Shown here one piece after another: positions 8,148 through 15,884 of a stretch of 39,422 bases of DNA. Both the position numbers and the translations under genes were made by a program. Location of the stretch: assembly GCA_001769505.1 (NCBI GenBank), contig MEOF01000008.1, positions 1 through 39,422 on the forward strand, given 5' to 3'. Source of the stretch: Bacteroidetes bacterium GWF2_33_38. Lineage in GTDB: Bacteria; Bacteroidota; Bacteroidia; Bacteroidales; GWF2-33-38. The notes beneath the pieces are model-generated. The model made no database searches. It was given only the letters and a program-made list of their open reading frames with translations, and was not told where the DNA came from. The first letter of the stretch is position 1; every line of letters begins with the position of its first letter.

Positions 8148-8999
8148 ATGGCAGAAATTCAAAAATTAGAAAAAATTGCATCTCAAGTTCGACGCGATAT
8201 TATGCGTATGGTTTACGTTCCACAATCGGGTCATCCAGGCGGTTCGTTAGGTTGTGTTGATATTTTAACAGCATTGTTTTTCGAAATAATGGATCACAAT
8301 CCAAAACAATTCGATATGGATGCGAAAAATCAAGATGTTTGTTTCGTTTCAAACGGACACACTTCTCCATTGTTTTACAGCATTTTAGCACGTGCAGGAT
8401 ATTTTCCAGTTAATGAATTAGCAACTTTCCGTAAAATTGGAAGTCGCCTTCAAGGACATCCAGCAACAGCTGAACATTTACCAGGAATTAGAATTGCAGC
8501 AGGTTCTTTAGGTCAAGGATTATCCGTAGCAGTTGGTTGTGCAGTTGCAAAAAAAATGAATAAAGAAACAAAACACGTTTTCTGTTTAATGGGCGACGGC
8601 GAAATTCAAGAAGGTCAAATTTGGGAAGCAGCAATGTTTGCAGGCGGAAAAAAAGTTGACAATTTAATTGGAATGGTTGACTACAACGGACAACAAATTG
8701 ACGGTCCAGTTGACGAAGTTATGCCATTGTTGAATTTACGTGCAAAATGGGAAGCTTTTGGTTGGGACGTTTTAGAAATGGACGGAAACAATATGGAAGA
8801 AGTTGTTAAAACTATAAATTTGGCAAAATCGCATTCAGGAAAAGGAAAACCAGTTATGATTTTGGCTCACACCATTATGGGAAAAGGAATTGACTTTATG
8901 GAAAATAACCATAAATGGCACGGTTCTGCACCAAATGCTGAACAATTAGCCAACGCAATGAGCCAATTAGAAGAAAGTTTAGGAGATTTTAAAATCTAA
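8148..8999 (+). CDS. Transketolase, N-terminal (TPP-binding) subunit
   Basis: The 283-residue protein equals the N-terminal third of a full transketolase, the form found in organisms with split transketolase. Visible hallmarks are SGHPGGSLGCVDILTALFF, the GHTSP segment, RLQGHPA, AAGSLGQGLSVAVGCA and the thiamine-diphosphate motif GDGEIQEGQIWEAAMFAGG ending in DYNGQQIDG. The segment IMGKGIDFMENNHKWHG closes the domain. Transketolase moves two-carbon units in the non-oxidative pentose phosphate pathway. It must pair with a separate C-terminal subunit, normally the next gene; here the next gene, 10 bp on, is a ferredoxin-nitroreductase and no C-terminal subunit is in the window. The protein looks complete, not truncated: the stop falls exactly at the usual subunit boundary. 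Confidence 0.93.
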   Translation: MAEIQKLEKIASQVRRDIMRMVYVPQSGHPGGSLGCVDILTALFFEIMDHNPKQFDMDAKNQDVCFVSNGHTSPLFYSILARAGYFPVNELATFRKIGSRLQGHPATAEHLPGIRIAAGSLGQGLSVAVGCAVAKKMNKETKHVFCLMGDGEIQEGQIWEAAMFAGGKKVDNLIGMVDYNGQQIDGPVDEVMPLLNLRAKWEAFGWDVLEMDGNNMEEVVKTINLAKSHSGKGKPVMILAHTIMGKGIDFMENNHKWHGSAPNAEQLANAMSQLEESLGDFKI

Positions 9000-9009
9000 A
9001 TATTTTTAA

Positions 9010-9885
9010 ATGTCAGATTTTCATATAAATACCGAAACTTGCTCAAAATGTGGAATTTGTGTTGATGTTTGCCCAGCAAATGTTATCGAAAAAAACACAA
9101 ATGGAATTGTTGCATTTAAACAAGAAAATATTGCAATTTGTTTAGGTTGTGGACAATGTATGGCTGTTTGCAACACAAAATCTATTTTTGCAAAAGGTTT
9201 GAAATATGAAACCGATTTATTCGAATTCGCAGATACAGAAAGCTTTTTGTCATTATTACAACATCGCCGTTCGGTTCGTCGTTTTAAAGCAAAAGCTGTG
9301 AGCAAAGAAGAAATTGAAAAAATTCTTCAAGCAGTTTCCTACGCTCCACACGGAGATTCGCACCAACACGTAGAAATTACAGTTGTAAATTCACGTGAAA
9401 AAATTATGGAAGCACTTCCGTTGATGTCAGCATTTTTCGACAAACTTGCAGGTTGGTTGCACAATCCATTTATGCGAAAAATGATACAATTCAAAAAAGG
9501 AAAACACACTTTGAATACTTTGAACAATCACTTGCTGCCAAGAATTGAACGAGGAGTTTATCGCGATTTTTCTTTCGAATATGATGGAATTACACGTGGA
9601 GCTTCAACTTTGCTTTTGTTTCACGCCGACAAAAATTCTGAAGAACACATCGAAGATGCTTATATTTTTGTAACGTATGCAGCTCTTGCGGCTGAAGCTT
9701 TAGGTTTGGGAGCAACCATAATTGGATTAGTTCCTGCGGCTATAAATAAATCTGCCGAATTGCGAAAAATCTTCCAAATTCCCGAAAATCACGAAACGGT
9801 TGTGTCGTTAATTGTTGGTTATCCAAAATATAAATACAAACGAGGCGTTAAAAGAGAACTGAAAAAAATTAATTGGTTAAATTAA
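9010..9885 (+). CDS. Ferredoxin-nitroreductase fusion
   Basis: Residues 1-60 carry two [4Fe-4S] motifs: C11, C14, C17, C21 and C44, C47, C50, C54 (CSKCGICVDVCP and CLGCGQCMAVC). From about residue 80 the chain is an FMN-dependent nitroreductase fold: RRSVRRFKAKAVSKEEIEK, the SYAPHGDSHQH segment, and AALAAEALGLGATIIGLVP near the C-terminus. Such fusions are probably flavin reductases fed by internal clusters, common in anaerobes; the natural substrate is unknown. At 291 residues it has the usual length. It starts 10 bp after the transketolase subunit and ends 6 bp before the ATPase gene, so it is likely part of one transcript. Confidence 0.9.
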   Translation: MSDFHINTETCSKCGICVDVCPANVIEKNTNGIVAFKQENIAICLGCGQCMAVCNTKSIFAKGLKYETDLFEFADTESFLSLLQHRRSVRRFKAKAVSKEEIEKILQAVSYAPHGDSHQHVEITVVNSREKIMEALPLMSAFFDKLAGWLHNPFMRKMIQFKKGKHTLNTLNNHLLPRIERGVYRDFSFEYDGITRGASTLLLFHADKNSEEHIEDAYIFVTYAALAAEALGLGATIIGLVPAAINKSAELRKIFQIPENHETVVSLIVGYPKYKYKRGVKRELKKINWLN

Positions 9886-9891
9886 ATAAAA

Positions 9892-11247
9892 ATGAAAATC
9901 TGTAAAATTTATATCAAAGACTTTCAACAGTTTAAAGATATTGAGTTGGATTTTACCAATCCCACAACAGGCGAACCGCTCGATAAAATTTGTTTTATTG
10001 GTAGAAATGGTACAGGAAAATCTACTTTATTGAATATTATTAAATCAGAATTTGAGGAAGATATTTTTTTAATGTCAGGAGTTATTGCTATAGTTTTGAA
10101 AGTATTAAATGATAATTTCACTTTGATTTATTATGGTAAAGAAACGCCAATAATATTTAAAAATTTGCCAACAAAAAATCACAAGTGGATTAAAGATTAT
10201 GTTAAACAATTTGTTGAAAAAAGAACAATAAATTCTGCTGTTGATCCTTATTATTTAAGTCCTCGTGAGCAAGAAGACTTTTTAAAAAGTAAAGTTTTAA
10301 AAAAGAATTCTAATGATTTATTGGCATATATTCCACCTGAAAGTACTGTCAATATTTTAAATGGATTTAATGGCATACCAAACACTACATTAAATGAAGC
10401 GTTGAAACTTTTTAATGATTTTCCATATTATCATGAAATTTCGAATAATACCGTTAATGAATTTTGGAAGTTATTAATTTTCTTGGTTAAACTGCGTGAA
10501 AATGACCGAAATATTTTTGAAAATCTATCTCAAAATATTAACAAAACAAAAAGACAATTAATAGAAGAATTTGATGAAAAAAATCCTCAAATTCTTAAAA
10601 AAATATCAATAATTTGGGATAAAATACTTAGTAAATCAGATTTAGAATTTGATTATAAAAATGCTCAAAATCCAATTCAATTATCAGAAAATTTAAAAGC
10701 TTATATAAAACTAAAATCAACAGGCGAAACAATTCAATATAACCAACTTAGCACAGGTATTCGTAATTTTATTTTCCGTTTAGGACACATTTATTCATTG
10801 TATTTTAATCGTGAAATTAAAAACGGATTTTTATTGGTCGATGAACCTGAAAATAGCCTCTATCCCGACTTTTTGTTCGATTTAGTTGAAACTTATCTCG
10901 AAGTTATAAAAGATAAAAACGGCGAAAATAATACACAATTTTTTGTCGCAACGCACAATCCAATTATAGCTGCTCAATTTGCACCTTACGAACGAATTAT
11001 TTTAGATTGGAACAACGATGGAACTGTTTCGGCACGAAAAGGAACAGCACCAATAGGCGATGACCCAAATGATATTTTAACTTCCGATTTCGAACTAAAA
11101 AATCTTATGGGAAAAGAAGGTTTGAAAATGTGGGAAAAATATGTTGACCTTAAAAAGCAATTACACCGTGCGAAAAATAAAGATGAAAAAGACAATTTGA
11201 TTGCAGAAATTTCAAGAATTGGTAGTTTATATAATTTCGAAGCATAA
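9892..11247 (+). CDS. RecF/SMC-like ATPase, PtuA-like (Septu-type defence candidate)
   Basis: This 451-residue ATPase has an ABC-type head split by a helical insert. An N-terminal strand (KICKIYIKDFQQFKDIELDF) leads to Walker A GRNGTGKST (37-45). A signature-like LSTGIR lies at 286-291, Walker B LLVDEPE at 314-320 and an H-loop ATHN at 353-356. The C-terminal tail has DILTSDFELKNLMGKEG followed by a charged helix, resembling the tails of PtuA-type ATPases that pair with HNH nucleases. Its stop overlaps the start of the nuclease-like gene by one base (TAATG), which is strong evidence for a paired system. PtuA in Septu and in retron-linked sets controls the nuclease by ATP binding. No transporter or RecF-specific feature is present, so a general OLD-like or repair role is less likely but possible. 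Confidence 0.72.
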   Translation: MKICKIYIKDFQQFKDIELDFTNPTTGEPLDKICFIGRNGTGKSTLLNIIKSEFEEDIFLMSGVIAIVLKVLNDNFTLIYYGKETPIIFKNLPTKNHKWIKDYVKQFVEKRTINSAVDPYYLSPREQEDFLKSKVLKKNSNDLLAYIPPESTVNILNGFNGIPNTTLNEALKLFNDFPYYHEISNNTVNEFWKLLIFLVKLRENDRNIFENLSQNINKTKRQLIEEFDEKNPQILKKISIIWDKILSKSDLEFDYKNAQNPIQLSENLKAYIKLKSTGETIQYNQLSTGIRNFIFRLGHIYSLYFNREIKNGFLLVDEPENSLYPDFLFDLVETYLEVIKDKNGENNTQFFVATHNPIIAAQFAPYERIILDWNNDGTVSARKGTAPIGDDPNDILTSDFELKNLMGKEGLKMWEKYVDLKKQLHRAKNKDEKDNLIAEISRIGSLYNFEA

Positions 11248-11834
11248 TGAAATTTTTGTCGAAAAATACAAATTCTGAAATTCTATCAACGAATTTAAAG
11301 TATAAAGAAAATGCTTTTGAAAATAATCGCAATTTGCGTGAAAAACTTATTGCAGAACAAAAAAACTTTTGTGCTTATACCGAAAAATATCTTGAAGAAT
11401 TAGACAGCCCAGAGGTTGAACATTTCAATTCGCAGAAAAAATATAATGATGATTATTACAACTATTATGTTGCAATAAGAAAAGCAAATTTATACAAAAA
11501 AGACGAAAAATATAAAAACGCATCTTTTTTTACAAGTTTATTTTTTCAAGATGAAAATGAATTTAAAAAGCGGATTAGGTTTGCTGATGGAATTTATTAC
11601 GAAACAAATAAAAAAGATATTGAAGCAAAAGAGCTAATTGATTTTTTAGGGTTTAATAATTCTGAATTATTTTCGCAACGGAAAAGACATTCAGAAAGAT
11701 TAACAAAACTTTTTAAAGCTGCTCAATTCAATAATGAAAATATTATTGATTATTTCAAAAATCATAAACAAGAATTGAGTTTTATCACAGTTTTAGAATA
11801 TGAATTACAAATGAATTTAAGCCAATTATTATAA
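11247..11834 (+). CDS. HNH-like nuclease, PtuB-like, lacking zinc cysteines
   Basis: This 195-residue protein follows the layout of PtuB-like HNH proteins. A helix with LREKLIAEQKNFCAYTEKYL is followed by a beta-turn, then EVEHFN (E58, H59), DYYNYYVAIRKAN (N72, N81) and a helical C-terminal half. In typical family members the first segment reads CAYC and a second Cys pair follows; here the second cysteine is T45 (CAYT) and no Cys pair is seen later, so the zinc knuckle seems absent while the proposed H-N-N catalytic core stays. Expected role: DNA or RNA cleavage when released by the ATPase partner. It is one base overlapped with the ATPase gene, and the vWA gene starts directly after its stop. 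The family call is an inference from motif order and partner; confidence is moderate. Confidence 0.62.
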   Translation: MKFLSKNTNSEILSTNLKYKENAFENNRNLREKLIAEQKNFCAYTEKYLEELDSPEVEHFNSQKKYNDDYYNYYVAIRKANLYKKDEKYKNASFFTSLFFQDENEFKKRIRFADGIYYETNKKDIEAKELIDFLGFNNSELFSQRKRHSERLTKLFKAAQFNNENIIDYFKNHKQELSFITVLEYELQMNLSQLL

Positions 11835-13205
11835 ATGAAATTATTTCTAAACATACTTATCTTATTAATATTTGCTGTAAATCAATTATTTGCACAGCAG
11901 CCTAAAATCAATAAACCAACAACACGAATTTTGTTTGTTTTTGATGCTTCGCAAAGTATGTTGATGAAATGGGAAAGCGATACAAAAATCAATATTGCTC
12001 GAAAATTTCTAATCGAAATGATTGATAGTCTCGAACAAATGGAAAATGTTCAAATGGCAATTCGCATTTATGGACATCAAAGCCCTGTTCCGCCGCAAGA
12101 TTGTAGCGACACAAAATTAGAAGTTCCATTTGGAGAAAACAACGCATCAAAAATTCGTCAAAAGCTACGTTTTATTACACCAAAAGGCACTACTCCTATT
12201 GCACATTCGCTCGAACTTGCAGGAGATGATTTTCCACCAATGCCAAACTCACGAAACGTAATTATTTTAATCACCGATGGAATCGAAGCTTGCGACGGAG
12301 ACCCATGTGCTATTTCTGAAATGCTCCAGAAAAAAGGGATTGCTCTCCGTCCATTTGTGATAGGAATTGGACTTGACCTTCGTTTTAAAGAATCGTTTAA
12401 GTGTATTGGCAAATATTACGATGCAAGCATCGAAAGTCAGTTTAAAGATATTTTAGGAGTTGTGATTTCTGATGCTTTAAACACCACAACCGTACAAGTT
12501 AATTTACTTGATATACAAGGAAAACCAACCGAAACCAACGTAAATATGTCGTTTTTCGATTTGCTATCAGGAAAATTGAAATATAATTACATTCACACAA
12601 TCAATAGTCGTGGCGAGCCTGATACAGTAGAAATCGACCCATTGCTATCGTACAAAATGATTGTTCACACAATTCCTCCAGTAACTGTCGATGGTATCAA
12701 GTTAACACAAGGTAAACACACAATTATTCCTGCCGATGTTCCACAAGGATATCTGAAATTAAAACTCGACGGAAATAATCAATACAACGGATTGACAGCA
12801 ATAGTCAGGAAATCGGGAGAAATGAATACATTAAATGTTCAAGATATAAACGATATTGAAAAATATATAATCGGCAAATATGACTTGGAAATATTAACCC
12901 TGCCTCGGATTTTAGTTAGTGATGTTGAGATAAAACAAAGTTATACTACTACCATAGATATTCCGAAACCTGGATTGGTTACTTTTATAACCAGTTCAGC
13001 CGGATTTGGAAGTCTTTACCTAGAAACAGGAGATAAATTTGAATGGATTTATAATTTAAATCCAAATTATACAAAAGAAACTATAGTCTTACAACCTGGT
13101 AGTTATCGAGTTGTATATAGGCCGCAAAATGCTAAAAGAACTTATTATACTGTAGAAAAAATTTTTGATATAAGTTCGGGCGTTTCTCTTTCAATTGGAT
13201 TATAA
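11835..13205 (+). CDS. Secreted von Willebrand factor A domain protein
   Basis: The 456-residue product has a signal peptide (LFLNILILLIFAVNQLFAQ), so it acts in the periplasm or outside. The vWA domain spans about residues 28-215, with an intact metal-ion site: DASQS (D37, S39, S41), threonine in GTTPIAHSL (about 119-120) and ITDGIEAC (D148). A CDGDPC pair (153, 158) may form a disulphide. The rest is beta-rich, with repeated Ig-like or carboxypeptidase-regulatory-like segments (TVQVNLLDIQGKP, GYLKLKLDG, TTTIDIPKPGLVTFITSS). It probably binds a protein or surface ligand. The ATG directly follows the TAA of the nuclease-like gene without spacing; the protease gene starts 22 bp downstream. The export signal argues against a direct part in the cytoplasmic nuclease system. 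Confidence 0.85.
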   Translation: MKLFLNILILLIFAVNQLFAQQPKINKPTTRILFVFDASQSMLMKWESDTKINIARKFLIEMIDSLEQMENVQMAIRIYGHQSPVPPQDCSDTKLEVPFGENNASKIRQKLRFITPKGTTPIAHSLELAGDDFPPMPNSRNVIILITDGIEACDGDPCAISEMLQKKGIALRPFVIGIGLDLRFKESFKCIGKYYDASIESQFKDILGVVISDALNTTTVQVNLLDIQGKPTETNVNMSFFDLLSGKLKYNYIHTINSRGEPDTVEIDPLLSYKMIVHTIPPVTVDGIKLTQGKHTIIPADVPQGYLKLKLDGNNQYNGLTAIVRKSGEMNTLNVQDINDIEKYIIGKYDLEILTLPRILVSDVEIKQSYTTTIDIPKPGLVTFITSSAGFGSLYLETGDKFEWIYNLNPNYTKETIVLQPGSYRVVYRPQNAKRTYYTVEKIFDISSGVSLSIGL

Positions 13206-13227
13206 GCAATGAATAAATAATAATATT

Positions 13228-15717
13228 ATGAAAAAAAATCTACTTTTTGCCTTATGTTTAATGCTGATTGCATTTAATCTTAAATCGCAAAACTCAACCA
13301 ACAATAAGCCTTATAGTTTTAATAATTCTTCGTATGATATTGAGAAAATAGAAGCGATTAATTTGATGGCTCCAAATATTGAGTTGCTTTTGCAAAAATC
13401 ACTTGAGACTGAGAAACAAGGAGGATACGAAAAATCGGGAGAGTCGATAAAAGTATCGTATTCATTAGAAAATTCAGGAACATGGTTCGAATTAGAAAAT
13501 GGAGATCGATTGTGGCAATTAAAAATAGAATCTAAAAAAGCTAAAGCAATAGGATTGGTTTATGAAGATTTTTACATTTCGAAAGCTTCAAACATGTACA
13601 TTTACAATGCTGCTAAGACGCAAGTTGTAGGACCATTAACATATAATGACAATCCTAAAACAAAATATTTTTCTACTGAACTAATTCAGGGCGATGTAAT
13701 TAATTTAGAATTTATCGAACCTAATGCTTTTAAAGGAATGTCGAAAATAAATATCATAGAAGTTGTTTATGTATATAAAAACGCAGGAATTGTCGAGAAA
13801 TTTAATCCGAATAAAGATACAGGCTGGGGCTTATCAGAAGATTGCGAAGTTAATGTAAACTGCTCGCCTGCTGGCGATAATTGGCAAGATGAAAAACGAG
13901 GTGTTGCTTCAATTTGGCTTCGTGATGGAAGTTCGTGGGGTTGGTGTTCAGGCACATTGATAAACAATACCTCGCAAGACGAAACACCATATTTTTTAAC
14001 TGCCGACCATTGTGGGGGAAGCACGGCGTCAACTGATGATTTTTCGGTTTGGGAATTTTATTTTAATTACGAATCACCAAACTGTACAACTCCTTCTTCC
14101 GAACCTACCTACGATGTTGTTACAGGTTCAACCAAAAAAGCCGTTGGCCCAATTAATGGAGGTTCCGACTTTCTTTTGTTAGAGTTAAACTCTACTCCAA
14201 GTCAAAGTGTTAATCCATATTATAATGGTTGGGATAGAACAAATACAGCTTACTCAAGCGGTGTAGGAATTCACCATCCGCATGGCGATATAAAAGCTAT
14301 TTCAGCTTATTCAACAACATTAATTGCAGCAAGTCCGGTTATCGGAGGTTCACAAACAGCAACTAATTCCGAATGGCAAGTAACTTGGGCTGAAACAGGA
14401 AATGGAACTGGAGTAACCGAAGGAGGCTCATCTGGCTCTCCTTTATTTAAAGACAATGGTTTACAAATTGGAACATTATCAGGCGGAAGTTCGTACTGTG
14501 ATGCAATTACCGACCCTGATTATTATGGAAAATTTTGGTATCATTGGGATCAAAACGGAACCTTAAATTCAGAACGACTTAAACCTTGGCTTGACCCAGC
14601 AAATACAGGAGCTACGACCTTAAACGGTTTTGACCCATATTTATCGGCTCCTGTTCCTAAATTTATAGCAAGTTCGACAACTATTTACGTTGGAAGCTCC
14701 GTTGATTTTACCGACCAAAGCACTGGAAATCCTACGTCTTGGACTTGGACATTCGAAGGAGGTTCTTCTACTACCTCTTCGCTACAAAATCCCTCAATTA
14801 CTTATAATACCGTAGGAACTTACGACGTTAGCTTGACTGTTACCAATGCTAATGGAGACAGTTTATTAACAAAATCCAATTATATAACTGTTATTGAAGA
14901 AGCTGAAATAACCTGTGATACTATAACGAATTTCAGCGGAACAGCTTCGTTATACGGAGTTGATGGGCAAGTTGGCTATTTATCGGGCAATAATGGTTAT
15001 GGAGATTTATCGAAAGCTGAATATTTCAGCAATTATGCCCCCTACACTCAAATTGATAAATTCTTCGTATATTTTGCCATAGCAACTGGAAATTCTTCGA
15101 CCATTACATTCAACGTGAGAAAACAAACGAGTGGTGTACCTGGAAATATAATTGGAACCAAAACATTATCGATTTCATCAATTGTTACATCAACAAATAA
15201 CTCAGAACCAGTTGTTGTTGACTTTGACCCGAATATAAATATACCCGGTCCGTTTTATTTCGAAGTGGTTCTTCCAACCCAATCGGGTGATACATTGGCA
15301 ATTATTACAAATGCGGACGGCGATGCAACAACAAATACAGCATGGGAAAAGTGGAGCGATGGTACTTGGAGTTCTTATGCCGATGCTTGGGATATTTCGT
15401 TAAATCACGCTATTTATGCCGATGTTTGTACAGGTTCGGCTGGGAATGAAGATATTATCGTTGATAATTCAGATGTTTCGGTTTACCCAAATCCAAGCAA
15501 TCAAAAATTGTTTATCGAAGTCAGCAATAATATTAAAAAAGTAGAAAAAATAGCCATTTACAATATTATTGGAGAACAAGTTGAAAATATTAAAATTAAC
15601 AATTCTAACAATAAAAAGTATGAATTAAACATGGAGAATTATTCTTCTGGTCTTTACTATTTAAACCTCACCTCAAATAATAAAATTTATGTGTCGAAAA
15701 TTGTAGTTGAAAAATAA
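13228..15717 (+). CDS. T9SS-exported trypsin-like serine protease with PKD domain
   Basis: The 829-residue protein has a signal peptide (MKKNLLFALCLMLIAFNLKSQ), then an N-terminal region of about 200 residues that looks like a propeptide. The protease domain resembles lysyl endopeptidases (S1 family): H261 in LTADHCGG, D314 in GGSDFLLLEL and S404 in GGSSGSPLF form the triad. A PKD domain follows at about 474-557 (SVDFTDQSTGNPTSWTW, GTYDVSLTVTNANG), then a beta-sandwich of about 150 residues. Residues from about 755 are a type A T9SS sorting domain: VSVYPNPSNQKLFIEV, IYNIIGEQV, SSGLYYLNL, ending KIVVEK. It is therefore secreted or surface-anchored by the T9SS to which GldN belongs, and probably degrades extracellular protein. 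All catalytic residues are present. It may be the last gene of the plus-strand run. Confidence 0.92.
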   Translation: MKKNLLFALCLMLIAFNLKSQNSTNNKPYSFNNSSYDIEKIEAINLMAPNIELLLQKSLETEKQGGYEKSGESIKVSYSLENSGTWFELENGDRLWQLKIESKKAKAIGLVYEDFYISKASNMYIYNAAKTQVVGPLTYNDNPKTKYFSTELIQGDVINLEFIEPNAFKGMSKINIIEVVYVYKNAGIVEKFNPNKDTGWGLSEDCEVNVNCSPAGDNWQDEKRGVASIWLRDGSSWGWCSGTLINNTSQDETPYFLTADHCGGSTASTDDFSVWEFYFNYESPNCTTPSSEPTYDVVTGSTKKAVGPINGGSDFLLLELNSTPSQSVNPYYNGWDRTNTAYSSGVGIHHPHGDIKAISAYSTTLIAASPVIGGSQTATNSEWQVTWAETGNGTGVTEGGSSGSPLFKDNGLQIGTLSGGSSYCDAITDPDYYGKFWYHWDQNGTLNSERLKPWLDPANTGATTLNGFDPYLSAPVPKFIASSTTIYVGSSVDFTDQSTGNPTSWTWTFEGGSSTTSSLQNPSITYNTVGTYDVSLTVTNANGDSLLTKSNYITVIEEAEITCDTITNFSGTASLYGVDGQVGYLSGNNGYGDLSKAEYFSNYAPYTQIDKFFVYFAIATGNSSTITFNVRKQTSGVPGNIIGTKTLSISSIVTSTNNSEPVVVDFDPNINIPGPFYFEVVLPTQSGDTLAIITNADGDATTNTAWEKWSDGTWSSYADAWDISLNHAIYADVCTGSAGNEDIIVDNSDVSVYPNPSNQKLFIEVSNNIKKVEKIAIYNIIGEQVENIKINNSNNKKYELNMENYSSGLYYLNLTSNNKIYVSKIVVEK

Positions 15718-15752
15718 GGTAACGATGCCAAAATAAAAATCATTTTTGTAAG

Positions 15753-15785
15753 AATATACCGATGTTTACAAAGCATCGGTATATT
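15753..15785. terminator. Long hairpin between convergent genes, probable bidirectional terminator
   Basis: AATATACCGATG (15753-15764) pairs perfectly over 12 bp with CATCGGTATATT (15774-15785), with a 9-base loop. It lies 35 bases after the protease stop and about 100 bases beyond the kinase stop on the other strand. Neither side has a clean T run, so termination is likely but not certain. Confidence 0.55.
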
Positions 15786-15884
15786 ATCGTAAATACGAAC
15801 CGAAAGCTACGCCTAGTTACACAATTCTCAAAAAAGTTTATTTGAGCTTGCAAATAAACAGCTAACGAAATTATTAATATTTGG

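Noticed and set aside
11835-13205. The vWA protein as a third, effector component of the ATPase/nuclease system
   Set aside because: Its signal peptide and beta-rich C-terminal part place it outside the cytoplasm; kept only as a question about gene order.
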